Below are positions 28,113-35,943 of a DNA stretch of 64,000 bases, one piece after another. The notes under the pieces were generated by a model that saw only the letters and a program-made list of their open reading frames with translations, had not been told where the DNA came from and did not search any database. The stretch is from Oscillospiraceae bacterium (GTDB lineage Bacteria; Bacillota; Clostridia; Oscillospirales; Oscillospiraceae), in NCBI GenBank assembly GCA_017521485.1, contig JAFXCL010000014.1:1-64000 (forward strand). Reading direction: 5' to 3'. Position numbers and translations under genes: made by a program. The first letter of the stretch is position 1. Every line of letters starts with the position of its first letter.

Positions 28113-28351
28113 AATGCAAAGACGAGGACAGGTGAGCTGTTTTCCCGCTTTCAGAGAGCTGCCGGACGGTGCAAGGCAGTAAGCGACCACAGCTCATATC
28201 CCCTCAGAGCAGCGCACCGAAGGATTATTCTGGTAGATTGCGCCGGGTACGCCCGATACAGCGAACCAAAGTGCCGGGAAACCGGAATGAGAGTGGTACC
28301 GCAGAGGTAAAAGCCTTTGTCTCTTGTTTTAAGAGACAAAGGCTTCTTTTT
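28113..28351 (+). promoter_or_regulatory. T-box leader of ileS (isoleucine specifier)
   Basis: The leader starts with Stem I (GAGGACAGGTGAGCTG region) and the AGAGAGCTGCCGG block. The 3' side of Stem I (CAGCTC) is followed by AUAUCCC, which contains an AUC (Ile) specifier. The conserved T-box region (about 28286-28308) contains GAGTGGTACCGCAG. The terminator stem is 28311-28345 (AAGCCTTTGTCTCTT with its complement) followed by CTTTTT. When tRNA-Ile is uncharged, the T-box can pair with the acceptor end and an antiterminator forms. The promoter is not resolved; it may lie at the end of divIVA. Confidence 0.93.
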
Positions 28352-28376
28352 GTGAATATGAACGGAGGTAAATCCA

Positions 28377-31166
28377 ATGGAATACAAGAATACGATCATC
28401 ACCCCGAAGACAGACTTTCCTATGAAAGCCGGTCTTCCCGCCCGGGAGCCGGGTATGCTGGAGCGCTGGCAGAAGCAGGATCTTTATAACCTGATGCTGG
28501 AAAAGAACAAGGATCTCCCCTCTTTTGTTCTCCACGACGGCCCTCCCTTCTCCAACGGCTATATTCATATGGGTCACGCCCTGAATAAGACATTGAAGGA
28601 CTTTATTGTCCGCAGCCACGCAATGATGGGCTTCTATACCCCTTATGTACCTGGCTGGGATAACCACGGTCTGCCCATTGAGCGGGCAATTGAAAACTCC
28701 AAGAAAAAGCTCAACCGGGATATGTCTGTTCCGGAATTCCGGAAAGCCTGTGAAGATTTTGCAGAGGACTTTATCCAGAAGCAGATGACCGGCTTTAAGC
28801 GGCTGGGCGTTGTGGGCGACTGGGAGCATCCTTACCGCACAATGGACAAGCATTTTGAAGCGCAGGAAGTCAAAGTCTTTGGCCGGATGTTCGACAAAGG
28901 CTTTATCTACAAGGGTCTCAAGCCCGTTACCTGGTGTCCTTTCTGCGCCACCGCTGTGGCTGAGGCGGACATTGAGTACAAGGACGACCCCTGTACTTCT
29001 GTATTTGTGAAGTTCCCCATGCACGACGATCTGGGTAAGCTCTCCGGATTTGACTTGACAAACACCTACTTTGTCATCTGGACCACCACCATTTGGACGC
29101 TTCCCGGCAATATGGCAATTTGCCTCCATCCCCGGGACAGCTATGTGCTGGTAAAAGCCGAAAATGGCGAGACTTATATTATGGCAGAAGCCCTGATGGA
29201 AAAGACCATGAAGCTGGGCGGCTTTGAAAACTATGAAGTTCTTGCCACCTATCCCGGTGCATTCTTCGAGAATATGCTGGCAAAGCATCCTTTCCTGGAT
29301 AAGACCAGCCGTCTTGTATACGCCGAATATGTTACCATGGATTCCGGTACAGGCTGTGTCCACACCGCCCCCGGCTTTGGTGCGGATGACTATCAGACCT
29401 GTATGCGCTACGGTATGGATCTTGTGGTTCCTGTGGACGACTACGGCCGCCACACCGATTATGCCGGTAAGTATCAGGGTCTGAAGACTGAGGAATCCAA
29501 CCCCATCATTCTGGCAGATATGAAGGAAAGCGGTATGCTGTTTGCATCCGAAGACATCATCCACTCCTATCCCCACCACGACCGCTGCAAGAAGCCTGTT
29601 ATCTTCCGGGCAACCCCACAGTGGTTCTGCAGTGTGGAATCCTTTAAGGATCAGGCAGTGAAAGCCATTGAGAATGTAAAATGGTTCCCTGCCTGGGGTG
29701 AGGACCGCATGACCAGTATGATCCGGGAGCGCGCCGATTGGTGTATCAGCCGTCAGCGCCGCTGGGGTCTGCCTATCCCTGTGTTCTACTGTGAAGACTG
29801 TGGCAAGCCTGTTTCCAATCCGGAGTCTATTGCCAAGATCTCTGCCCTGTTTGACGAGTACGGCTCTAATGTCTGGTTTGAAAAGGAAGCGATGGAGCTT
29901 GTTCCTGACGGATTCACCTGCCCCCACTGCGGTGGCAAGGAATTTACCAAGGAGACAGACACGCTGGACTGCTGGTTTGACTCCGGCTCTACCCACTATG
30001 CTTCCCTGATGCACCGGACACCTGAGCTGTGGCCTGCAGATGTATATCTGGAGGGTGCAGACCAGTACCGCGGCTGGTTCCAGTCCAGTCTTCTGACCTC
30101 TGTGGGTGCGCTGGATCAGGGTGCTCCCTTCCGTCAGGTGCTGACCCACGGCTGGGTGGTAGATGGACAGGGTCGTGCTATGCATAAGAGCCTTGGCAAC
30201 GGCGTAGACCCTGCTGACCTGATTAAGGACTTTGGTGCGGATATCGTCCGTCTGTGGTCCGCTTCCTCCGATTACCACGCAGATGTGCGTTGCTCCAAGG
30301 AGATCTTTAAGCAGATCGCCCAGAACTATCTGAAGTTCCGGAACACCGCCCGCTACTGTCTTGGTAACCTGAACGAATTTGATCCCAACAATCTGGTTCC
30401 TGCAGAGCAGATGGAGGAGCTGGACAAGTGGGCACTGACAAAGCTGGATGCGCTGGTTAAGACGGTTCGGAAGGCTTACGACAACTACGAGTTCCACGTT
30501 GTTTCTCACGCAATCAACGACTTCTGCGTGGTTGAGCTGTCCTCCTTCTATCTGGACATTCTCAAGGACCGTCTGTACTGCGAGGAGAAGGACGGCCTGC
30601 GCCGCCGCTCTGCACAGAGCGCACTGTTCCTGATTTTGGATGCGATGGCTAAGCTGTTTGCACCTATTCTGGCATTTACCTGTGACGAGATCTGGCAGTC
30701 CATGCCCCACCGTGACAGCGACGATGCCCGGAATGTGCTCCTGAACCAGATGCCTGAGAACTTTGATAGCTACAAGCTCTCTGACGATGCTATGGGCAAG
30801 TGGGATACGGTTATGAAGCTCCGTCAGGATGTAAACGGCGTGCTGGAGGTGGCTCGTGCCAACAAGCGCATCGGTAAGGCTCTGGAAGCACACGTGACAC
30901 TGGCTTCTGATGATGTAGCATTGAAGGCCGCTTGTGACGGTCTGAACCTTGCAGAGATCTGCATTGTTTCTGCCTGCCACTGGGCTGACCCCGAGGATGG
31001 CGCTGAAACTGCAAAGGGCGTGAACTTCCCCGAGCTTACCATCGGTGTCAGTGAGGCAAAGGGCGAAAAATGCCCCCGCTGCTGGATGCACAGCGAAAGC
31101 GCCAACGCCGAGGGTCTGTGCCCCCGCTGCGCGGCTGTGATTTCCAAGATGGATATTGAATTCTGA
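28377..31166 (+). CDS. ileS: Isoleucyl-tRNA synthetase
   Basis: This 929-residue class I synthetase has HMGH-type motif GYIHMGHALN (residues 61-70) and the KMSKS-type loop MHKSLGNG (602-609), where His replaces one position. The editing CP1 domain includes TTIWTLPGN. The C-terminal zinc finger has Cys899, Cys902, Cys915 and Cys918 (CPRC...CPRC), as in the bacterial IleRS with zinc end. The start ATG has a GGAGG site. Expression is controlled by the T-box leader. Confidence 0.98.
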   Translation: MEYKNTIITPKTDFPMKAGLPAREPGMLERWQKQDLYNLMLEKNKDLPSFVLHDGPPFSNGYIHMGHALNKTLKDFIVRSHAMMGFYTPYVPGWDNHGLPIERAIENSKKKLNRDMSVPEFRKACEDFAEDFIQKQMTGFKRLGVVGDWEHPYRTMDKHFEAQEVKVFGRMFDKGFIYKGLKPVTWCPFCATAVAEADIEYKDDPCTSVFVKFPMHDDLGKLSGFDLTNTYFVIWTTTIWTLPGNMAICLHPRDSYVLVKAENGETYIMAEALMEKTMKLGGFENYEVLATYPGAFFENMLAKHPFLDKTSRLVYAEYVTMDSGTGCVHTAPGFGADDYQTCMRYGMDLVVPVDDYGRHTDYAGKYQGLKTEESNPIILADMKESGMLFASEDIIHSYPHHDRCKKPVIFRATPQWFCSVESFKDQAVKAIENVKWFPAWGEDRMTSMIRERADWCISRQRRWGLPIPVFYCEDCGKPVSNPESIAKISALFDEYGSNVWFEKEAMELVPDGFTCPHCGGKEFTKETDTLDCWFDSGSTHYASLMHRTPELWPADVYLEGADQYRGWFQSSLLTSVGALDQGAPFRQVLTHGWVVDGQGRAMHKSLGNGVDPADLIKDFGADIVRLWSASSDYHADVRCSKEIFKQIAQNYLKFRNTARYCLGNLNEFDPNNLVPAEQMEELDKWALTKLDALVKTVRKAYDNYEFHVVSHAINDFCVVELSSFYLDILKDRLYCEEKDGLRRRSAQSALFLILDAMAKLFAPILAFTCDEIWQSMPHRDSDDARNVLLNQMPENFDSYKLSDDAMGKWDTVMKLRQDVNGVLEVARANKRIGKALEAHVTLASDDVALKAACDGLNLAEICIVSACHWADPEDGAETAKGVNFPELTIGVSEAKGEKCPRCWMHSESANAEGLCPRCAAVISKMDIEF

Positions 31167-31170
31167 TTAT

Positions 31171-31212
31171 AAAAAATATGCCCTGTTTCTTTGGAAACAG
31201 GGCATATTTTTT
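31171..31212. terminator. Bidirectional terminator after ileS
   Basis: Nineteen-bp stem with TTTG loop and runs of A/T at both ends. The ileS and DNA glycosylase genes converge here. Confidence 0.9.
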
Positions 31213-31729
31213 ATTCATTTACAAGAATAAATCTCCACTGGCGGTCTTGGTCTTCTTGGGTGGCGTAGCCGATTCCCACCCGCTTGTCCGTTTTGATTTC
31301 ACAGGCAAATCCGTCGTCCTCGATCCAGAGTTCTGTTTCACCGCATACACTGGTGTTATTCAGTATGCCTGTAATCGAGAGTTTCTTTGTTAGCTTTCCG
31401 GGACCATTCGCATCTACACAGGCTCTGATGAGCACCGCTTGGGGGTCTTCTTCCTCTCCGGTGACGATGTTCAAAAGCCAATGCATTCCGTAGCAGAGAT
31501 AGACATAGACCGTTCCAGCCTTGGCATACAGCACTTCCGTACGCTTGGTTCTGCCCTTATGGGCATGGCAAGCAGTGTCTGCTTCACCGCAGTAGGCTTC
31601 CGTTTCCGAAATGCGCATCCGCAGGATGCCTTCCGGTGTATTGTGCACAAGCACCTTCCCTACCAGATCTTTTGCAACCTCCAAGCATTCTCTGTGGAAG
31701 AACGGATATTCCAGCTTCTTACTTTTCAA
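31211..31729 (-). CDS. DNA-3-methyladenine glycosylase (AAG/Mpg family)
   Basis: This 172-residue base-excision repair enzyme removes alkylated purines. Family motifs are ISETEAYCGEADTACHAHKGRTKRTEVLY (catalytic Glu near residue 44), YLCYGMHWLLNIVT and GPGKLTKKLSI. The start is TTG with a GGAG site and overlaps the end of the aldo/keto reductase gene by 11 bases, so it is co-transcribed. It is shorter than the usual 190-200 residues but has all the blocks. Confidence 0.92.
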   Translation of the reverse strand: MKSKKLEYPFFHRECLEVAKDLVGKVLVHNTPEGILRMRISETEAYCGEADTACHAHKGRTKRTEVLYAKAGTVYVYLCYGMHWLLNIVTGEEEDPQAVLIRACVDANGPGKLTKKLSITGILNNTSVCGETELWIEDDGFACEIKTDKRVGIGYATQEDQDRQWRFILVNE

Positions 31730-32726
31730 AGATACGCTCCACCTTTTTCAGCATTTGGCGGATCGGCAGATTATATGGGCAGCGGGTCTCGCACACGCCG
31801 CAGCCGATACAGTCGGATGCTTTCTTATCAAGGTAGTTATAGCGCATTGCGGACCAATCCTTCAGGTTATAACGGCTGTAATAGCCCTCCAGCAAAAACA
31901 TTGTATAAATGGAGATACCGGCACTGCAAGGCTCACAGTAGCGGCAGCGGCGGCAGAACTGTGTGCCTAAGCTGTCACGAATCTGCTGTATCTTTTCCTG
32001 CTCCTGTGAAGACAAGGGAGATGTGTCATTCACTGCTGCAAGGTTCTGTTGGATCTCCCGCACATCTGCCATACCGGGGATTACCACAGACACATCGGGA
32101 TTGGATGCAATAAAACGCATTGCCAGGGTAGCATCGTCCAGTGCACCGCCGGCTAATGGTTTCATTGCAATAAAGCCAATATTCTTCTGACCGCAAATGC
32201 GGATCAGCTCCTCGCCCTGGGTCTCTACAATGTTATAGGGGAACATAATCGTCTCCACCCAGTCGTACTCTACTGCCAGCTCAAACAGGTCAGCAGAGTG
32301 CAGTGTGACGCCGATATGACCGATCTTTCCAGCTTTCTTAGCTTCAAAAAGTGCTTCCAGTGCGCCGCCGGGGGATAGCACTTTATCAAGATCATCCTTT
32401 GTTGGATTATGGATCTGATACAGGTCAATATAGTCTGTCCTTAAGTTTTTCAGGCTGATGTCAATATCCTTTGCCATTGCCTCTTTGGTACGGGATGTAC
32501 TTTTGGTTGCAAGAACAAAATGCTCACGGATGCCATCTAGGGCGTATCCTAAGTATTCCTCGCTGACCGTATACCCCCGGGCAGTGTCAATATAATTGAT
32601 TCCCTCCTCTTTCAGCCGGTGAATCAGTTTCTTTGTTCCTTGTGCATCGATTCGCTGAATTGGAATGCCACCAAAGCCCAAATAGGATATTTTCAGACCG
32701 GTTTTACCCAATACTTTATATTCCAC
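31719..32726 (-). CDS. Aldo/keto reductase with C-terminal ferredoxin domain
   Basis: This 335-residue protein has a TIM-barrel reductase part (about 1-255) with catalytic Asp and Tyr in DTARGYTVSEEYLG, Lys in VLATKST and His in YQIHNP. The C-terminal part has Cys clusters CRRCRYCEPC and CIGCGVCETRCPYNLP, suggesting 4Fe-4S binding. The start is GTG after AGGAGG. Such fusions may pass electrons between an Fe-S centre and an NAD(P) cofactor; the substrate is unknown. It sits downstream of metVF, but a terminator separates them. Confidence 0.92.
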   Translation of the reverse strand: MEYKVLGKTGLKISYLGFGGIPIQRIDAQGTKKLIHRLKEEGINYIDTARGYTVSEEYLGYALDGIREHFVLATKSTSRTKEAMAKDIDISLKNLRTDYIDLYQIHNPTKDDLDKVLSPGGALEALFEAKKAGKIGHIGVTLHSADLFELAVEYDWVETIMFPYNIVETQGEELIRICGQKNIGFIAMKPLAGGALDDATLAMRFIASNPDVSVVIPGMADVREIQQNLAAVNDTSPLSSQEQEKIQQIRDSLGTQFCRRCRYCEPCSAGISIYTMFLLEGYYSRYNLKDWSAMRYNYLDKKASDCIGCGVCETRCPYNLPIRQMLKKVERIFEK

Positions 32727-32763
32727 AGAAACATCCTCCTTAAAATTTCTATCTATAATTATA

Positions 32764-32797
32764 CATAAAAACAGGGTGGAAATCCACCCTGTTTTTT
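32764..32797 (-). terminator. Terminator of metV-metF
   Basis: Stem ACAGGGTGGA, loop AA, TCCACCCTGT. On the minus strand the stem is followed by TTTTTATG. Confidence 0.8.
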
Positions 32798-32801
32798 AAT
32801 A

Positions 32802-33767
32802 TCAGATAGTAATACCGGCTTTTTCCAGAATGGTCGGCACATTCTTCTCTGCGCCGATCGCCATAATATGTACGCCGTCGCACAGCTTTTCGTCCTTGAT
32901 CTTTGCGATCATTTCCGCAGCCATCTCGATACCCAGCTTGGAGGGCAAGCCCTTGACGCCCTTTTCCTTACCCTCTGCGGCAGCGGCTGCCAGACGGTCG
33001 ATCATATCCTGAGGCACATCGATACCGGGAACATTCTCATTCATATACTTTGCCATACCGGCAGCCTTCAGAGGAATGATACCCGCCATAATGTGGGTCT
33101 TGATACCAGCCTTATCCACCATCTCCAAAAAGCGCTTAAAGGTGTCCAGGTCGAAGATGCCCTGGGTCTGGATATACATTGCACCAGCTTCAACCTTCTG
33201 GCGCAGCTTATTGATCTGCAGGAAAACAGGCTCGTAAACAGGGGTCACGGAAGCGCCCTTGTAGAACTTGGGTGTGCCGGACATATCGGTGATCTCACCG
33301 GTTTCCTTGTCCACAGTATTGCCGGCAAGGGGGTTACCACCGCAGTCACGGCCGGTCTCCTCCATTTTGGAAAGCATCTTCAGGATGCCAACAGAGTCCA
33401 GATCATAAACAGGCTTAGAATCCTTGCAGTCACCTACCACAGGGTGGTCGCCGGTCAGTGCCAGCATTGTATCGATGCCGAAGCTGTAAGCTGCCAGAGC
33501 ATCGCCCATCAGTGCCATACGGTTACGGTCACGGCCGGTCATCTGCAGGATCGGCTCAACACCTGCCTGCTTGAGCTTGATGCACAGGCCAAGACCGGTA
33601 GCCTTCAGGCTGGCAGACTGCATATCGGTCACATTGACACCGTGAACTTTTCCCTTCAGAAGCTCAGCAGCTTCCATCTGCTCTGTGAAATCATAACCCT
33701 TAGGGGGTGCCATTTCGGCAGTAACGCCAAACTTGCCGGATTCCAGCGCGACCTTCAAAATACTCAT
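32802..33767 (-). CDS. metF: Methylenetetrahydrofolate reductase catalytic subunit (MetF)
   Basis: This 321-residue TIM-barrel enzyme reduces 5,10-methylene-THF to 5-methyl-THF. Motifs visible are VTAEMAPPKGYD at the N-terminus, LALTGDHP, and the substrate region YIQTQGIFDLDTFKRF. It lacks the C-terminal regulatory domain of the eukaryotic enzyme. metV precedes it by 3 bases. The MetV-MetF pair is the form known from acetogens and related Clostridia. No other Wood-Ljungdahl genes are in view, so the role may be methionine synthesis or the methyl branch of a C1 pathway. Confidence 0.93.
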   Translation of the reverse strand: MSILKVALESGKFGVTAEMAPPKGYDFTEQMEAAELLKGKVHGVNVTDMQSASLKATGLGLCIKLKQAGVEPILQMTGRDRNRMALMGDALAAYSFGIDTMLALTGDHPVVGDCKDSKPVYDLDSVGILKMLSKMEETGRDCGGNPLAGNTVDKETGEITDMSGTPKFYKGASVTPVYEPVFLQINKLRQKVEAGAMYIQTQGIFDLDTFKRFLEMVDKAGIKTHIMAGIIPLKAAGMAKYMNENVPGIDVPQDMIDRLAAAAAEGKEKGVKGLPSKLGIEMAAEMIAKIKDEKLCDGVHIMAIGAEKNVPTILEKAGITI

Positions 33768-33770
33768 TTC

Positions 33771-34418
33771 TTATTTCCCCCTTAAGCTGATTGTTCTGGG
33801 ATAAGCATATTTTGCATAACCCTTGTCCTCGCGAGTCTCCATCAGCTTTTCCAGCTGATTTGTTGCCTGCAAACGCTCGTAGATCTTGATCCAGGCGCAA
33901 TCGTTTTCCGGATTGACCTCGCACTTGCCGTTCTTCTGACCGCCGCACGGGCCGTTCACAAGGCTCTTGGCACACTGGGTGATGGGGCAGATCGCACCGG
34001 TCTTACCCAGCACACACTGACCGCAGAATCGGCAGGCTTCTTCCCAAACGCCAAAACGGACAGCCTCGCCCAGATACATAGTATCATTGGAGGGATAAAC
34101 AGGCTTATTGTTAGCATTTTTGGCGACACACTGAACACCGTCACCGCAGGACATACAAATCACGCAGTCCGGTTCTGCGGCATTGATTGCCTTCATCTTG
34201 GACTTAACACCCAAATTCATACAGCAGTAGTCAGCAACGGTAGTAGCCACCACCTTCTTGCCTGCCTGCTCCAGAATTTTTGTTAGTTCCTGAATCTGAG
34301 GCTCACCACCGGTCTGACAGGCTGTTGCACAGCTTCCGCAGCCGACGATTGCAACGGTCTTAGCATCCGCAACCATAGTCATAACTTCTTCAATAGGTTT
34401 CTTCTGCGTAATAATCAT
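33771..34418 (-). CDS. metV: MetV, zinc/Fe-S partner of MetF
   Basis: This 215-residue Cys-rich protein with the MTHFR C-terminal-like domain (MetV) has pairs CGSCATAC, DYCCMNLG, ICMSCGDGVQC, CRFCGQC and GPCGGQKNGKCE. In acetogens MetV binds zinc or Fe-S and forms a complex with MetF. The start follows AAGGAGAATAC. The leader carries a small hairpin (GCAGTA with TACTGC) just upstream of the ribosome binding site. It is first in a two-gene operon with its own promoter. Confidence 0.9.
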   Translation of the reverse strand: MIITQKKPIEEVMTMVADAKTVAIVGCGSCATACQTGGEPQIQELTKILEQAGKKVVATTVADYCCMNLGVKSKMKAINAAEPDCVICMSCGDGVQCVAKNANNKPVYPSNDTMYLGEAVRFGVWEEACRFCGQCVLGKTGAICPITQCAKSLVNGPCGGQKNGKCEVNPENDCAWIKIYERLQATNQLEKLMETREDKGYAKYAYPRTISLRGK

Positions 34419-34436
34419 TTATGTATTCTCCTTTTT

Positions 34437-34459
34437 GCAGTATTAACGATAGATACTGC
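34437..34459 (-). promoter_or_regulatory. Leader hairpin before metV
   Basis: A 6-bp stem (GCAGTA/TACTGC) with an 11-base loop lies between the promoter and the metV ribosome binding site. It could affect translation. It is too short to assign to a riboswitch class. Confidence 0.35.
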
Positions 34460-34478
34460 CCATCGTTTTCCTTTATCT

Positions 34479-34506
34479 ATTATAATGCTTTCCCCGCAAA
34501 AATCAA
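34479..34506 (-). promoter_or_regulatory. Promoter of metV-metF
   Basis: On the minus strand: -35 TTGATT, 16 bp spacer, -10 TATAAT, about 60 bases before metV. Confidence 0.75.
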
Positions 34507-34723
34507 CTGTTATGTTAGGTAAATGTTAAAAATATTGTTATATTTTGAGTATTATGATATATTCAGAACAATTTTTCCCACATTATAACATCTCGAAGGG
34601 ATCGTTATATACTTTTCTCTATAGATTTCATCGATTTTGAAAGCCTATTTAGAATATTTTATTTCATTTGCAGCATACTATCTTTGCAATCTGAAAAAAG
34701 TGCTTATTTTGGCAAAATAATGC

Positions 34724-34751
34724 TTGACTTTTTTTGGAACTTGCGTATAAT
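34724..34751 (+). promoter_or_regulatory. Promoter of tRNA-Gln
   Basis: -35 TTGACT, 16 bp spacer, -10 TATAAT, about 18 bases before the mature tRNA 5' end. The AT-rich interval 34507-34723 has no other feature I can support. Confidence 0.85.
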
Positions 34752-34769
34752 AAAAGTCGTCCGTGTGAT

Positions 34770-34843
34770 AGAGGATTAGTGTAACGGTAGCACACCGGAC
34801 TCTGACTCCGTTTGCGGGGGTTCGAATCCCTCATCCTCTGCCA
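34770..34843 (+). tRNA. tRNA-Gln (anticodon CTG)
   Basis: The cloverleaf is complete: acceptor AGAGGAT pairs with ATCCTCT, the anticodon loop CTCTGAC gives CTG, the T-loop is TTCGAAT, and the encoded CCA ends at 34843. One weak pair is present in the anticodon stem. It reads CAG codons. Downstream is a palindromic repeat derived from the tRNA 3' half. Confidence 0.92.
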
Positions 34844-34844
34844 G

Positions 34845-34877
34845 TAAAAAGAGCCACCCATCGGGTGGCTCTTTTTA
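34845..34877 (+). terminator. Terminator of tRNA-Gln within a longer inverted repeat
   Basis: Stem AAAAAGAGCCACCC with its complement and a short loop, then a T-run. The complementarity goes beyond this stem: the tRNA 3' end (CTCATCCTCTGCCAGT) is present as its reverse complement at 34877-34892. Confidence 0.8.
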
Positions 34878-35185
34878 CTGGCAGAGGATGAGATAAGGGA
34901 TTCGAACAATCTAAATGCGATGCGGATGAGCATCGCCGGCGAGGGCTAGACCGAGCCGAACCTTTATCTTTGCCGTCAGGCAAAGATGCAAACGAATCCC
35001 TCATCCGAACAATTATTGCGTGTGTATTCCCTCGCACCCATCGGGTGGCTCTTTTTACTGGCAGAGGATGAGATAAGGGATTCGAACAATCTAAATGCGA
35101 TGCGGATGAGCATCGCCGCCGCCAGCCCGATGGCGGCGAACCTCTATTTTCGCCATAGGCGAAAATGCAAACGAATCCCTCATCC
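34855..35185 (+). repeat. Tandem palindromic repeat derived from the tRNA-Gln 3' end
   Basis: Two copies are 180 bases apart, and the first 84 bases of each (34855-34938 and 35035-35118) are identical. Each has a left arm that is the reverse complement of the tRNA-Gln acceptor and T-arm (ACTGGCAGAGGATGAG, then an ATAA insert, then GGGATTCG). A constant hairpin follows (GCGATGC/GCATCGC), then two variable hairpins and a right arm CGAATCCCTCATCC (34993-35006; 35172-35185) that equals the tRNA sequence. The last variable hairpin is ATCTTTGCC/GGCAAAGAT in copy 1 and ATTTTCGCC/GGCGAAAAT in copy 2: different sequence, same pairing. No coding frame in it is supported. Confidence 0.85.
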
Positions 35186-35201
35186 GAATAAAATCGTTAA
35201 A

Positions 35202-35759
35202 TTATTCACTGTCCGTTTCCCAAGGGAACGGTTTACCTTTGAGGACATTCTGACGGATATACCGGAAAGTCTCCTGCTCGCCCCTGTCCCGGAGCATTGC
35301 CAGCAGGAAATACAGTTCCCGACAGGTTTGGGGATGCATTAGTTCCTTTTCCCGGCTTTTATCAAAGTAGTCATAAGCTGAGGCAGGGGTATAGTCCTTA
35401 CCTTGATAAACAATACAGGCTGCCCGGCGGTCCATTACCATTTCCACTAAGTATTTCCGGGGCATCGGGATAGACTCATAGTTCCGGGTCTGGCGGTTCA
35501 TATCGGTCCAGTATTCATAATGGTGGCGGTTTCTTCCTTTATGGTGCATCCAGGATTCGCTGTAGCCCTTAATTTCACGCTCTACTGTATTTGGACTGCG
35601 TGTACCCTGATAGTATCGGGCACCGTTCCAAAACTCAACAAAGGAGTATTTGGACAGATCGTGGACAAGCCCTTGCCAGTAAAGGCCCACCCGGAAACAG
35701 CCACCTAGCACCAGCATACGGTGTTTTGTGATGGTTATAAAATGCTTCCACGCTTTCAT
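35202..35759 (-). CDS. DUF5662 family protein
   Basis: This 185-residue soluble protein starts MKAWKHFITITKHRMLVLGGCF, after AAGGAAGTG. Conserved His/Asp/Tyr residues appear in GLVHDLSKYSFVEFW, WMHHKGRNRHHYEYW and MPRKYLVEMVMDRRAACIVYQGKDYTPASAYDYF. The HDLSK and HHKGRNRHHYEYW blocks recall metal-dependent HD-like or catalase-type sites and are typical of DUF5662, found widely in Firmicutes. Function unknown. It is monocistronic behind a good promoter; its end lies against the tRNA-linked repeat. Confidence 0.85.
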   Translation of the reverse strand: MKAWKHFITITKHRMLVLGGCFRVGLYWQGLVHDLSKYSFVEFWNGARYYQGTRSPNTVEREIKGYSESWMHHKGRNRHHYEYWTDMNRQTRNYESIPMPRKYLVEMVMDRRAACIVYQGKDYTPASAYDYFDKSREKELMHPQTCRELYFLLAMLRDRGEQETFRYIRQNVLKGKPFPWETDSE

Positions 35760-35784
35760 ATCATTCACTTCCTTATCTATGCTT

Positions 35785-35813
35785 ATTATAGCCGAAATAC
35801 GGCATAAAAGCAA
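35785..35813 (-). promoter_or_regulatory. Promoter of the DUF5662 gene
   Basis: On the minus strand: -35 TTGCTT, 17 bp spacer, -10 TATAAT, about 26 bases before the start codon. Confidence 0.75.
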
Positions 35814-35943
35814 CTAAAACAAGATAGAATATCCTTATTTCTAACTTTTCAATTTGTTCACATTTTGTTTAGAGTATCTTTAGGAAAATGTTGGTATACA
35901 ATAATAGAATACTACCATACAGATCAAAAAGGAGAGAACTGTT

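Noticed and set aside
28329..31091. 920-codon open frame on the minus strand opposite ileS
   Set aside because: It mirrors ileS, which has all synthetase motifs and a T-box leader. The opposite frame lacks any recognisable domain and arises from codon bias.
34861..35190. Second tRNA-Gln gene or attachment-site remnant of an integrated element
   Set aside because: Only the acceptor/T-arm part is present, in inverted form with an ATAA insertion, and no integrase is nearby. It cannot fold as a tRNA.
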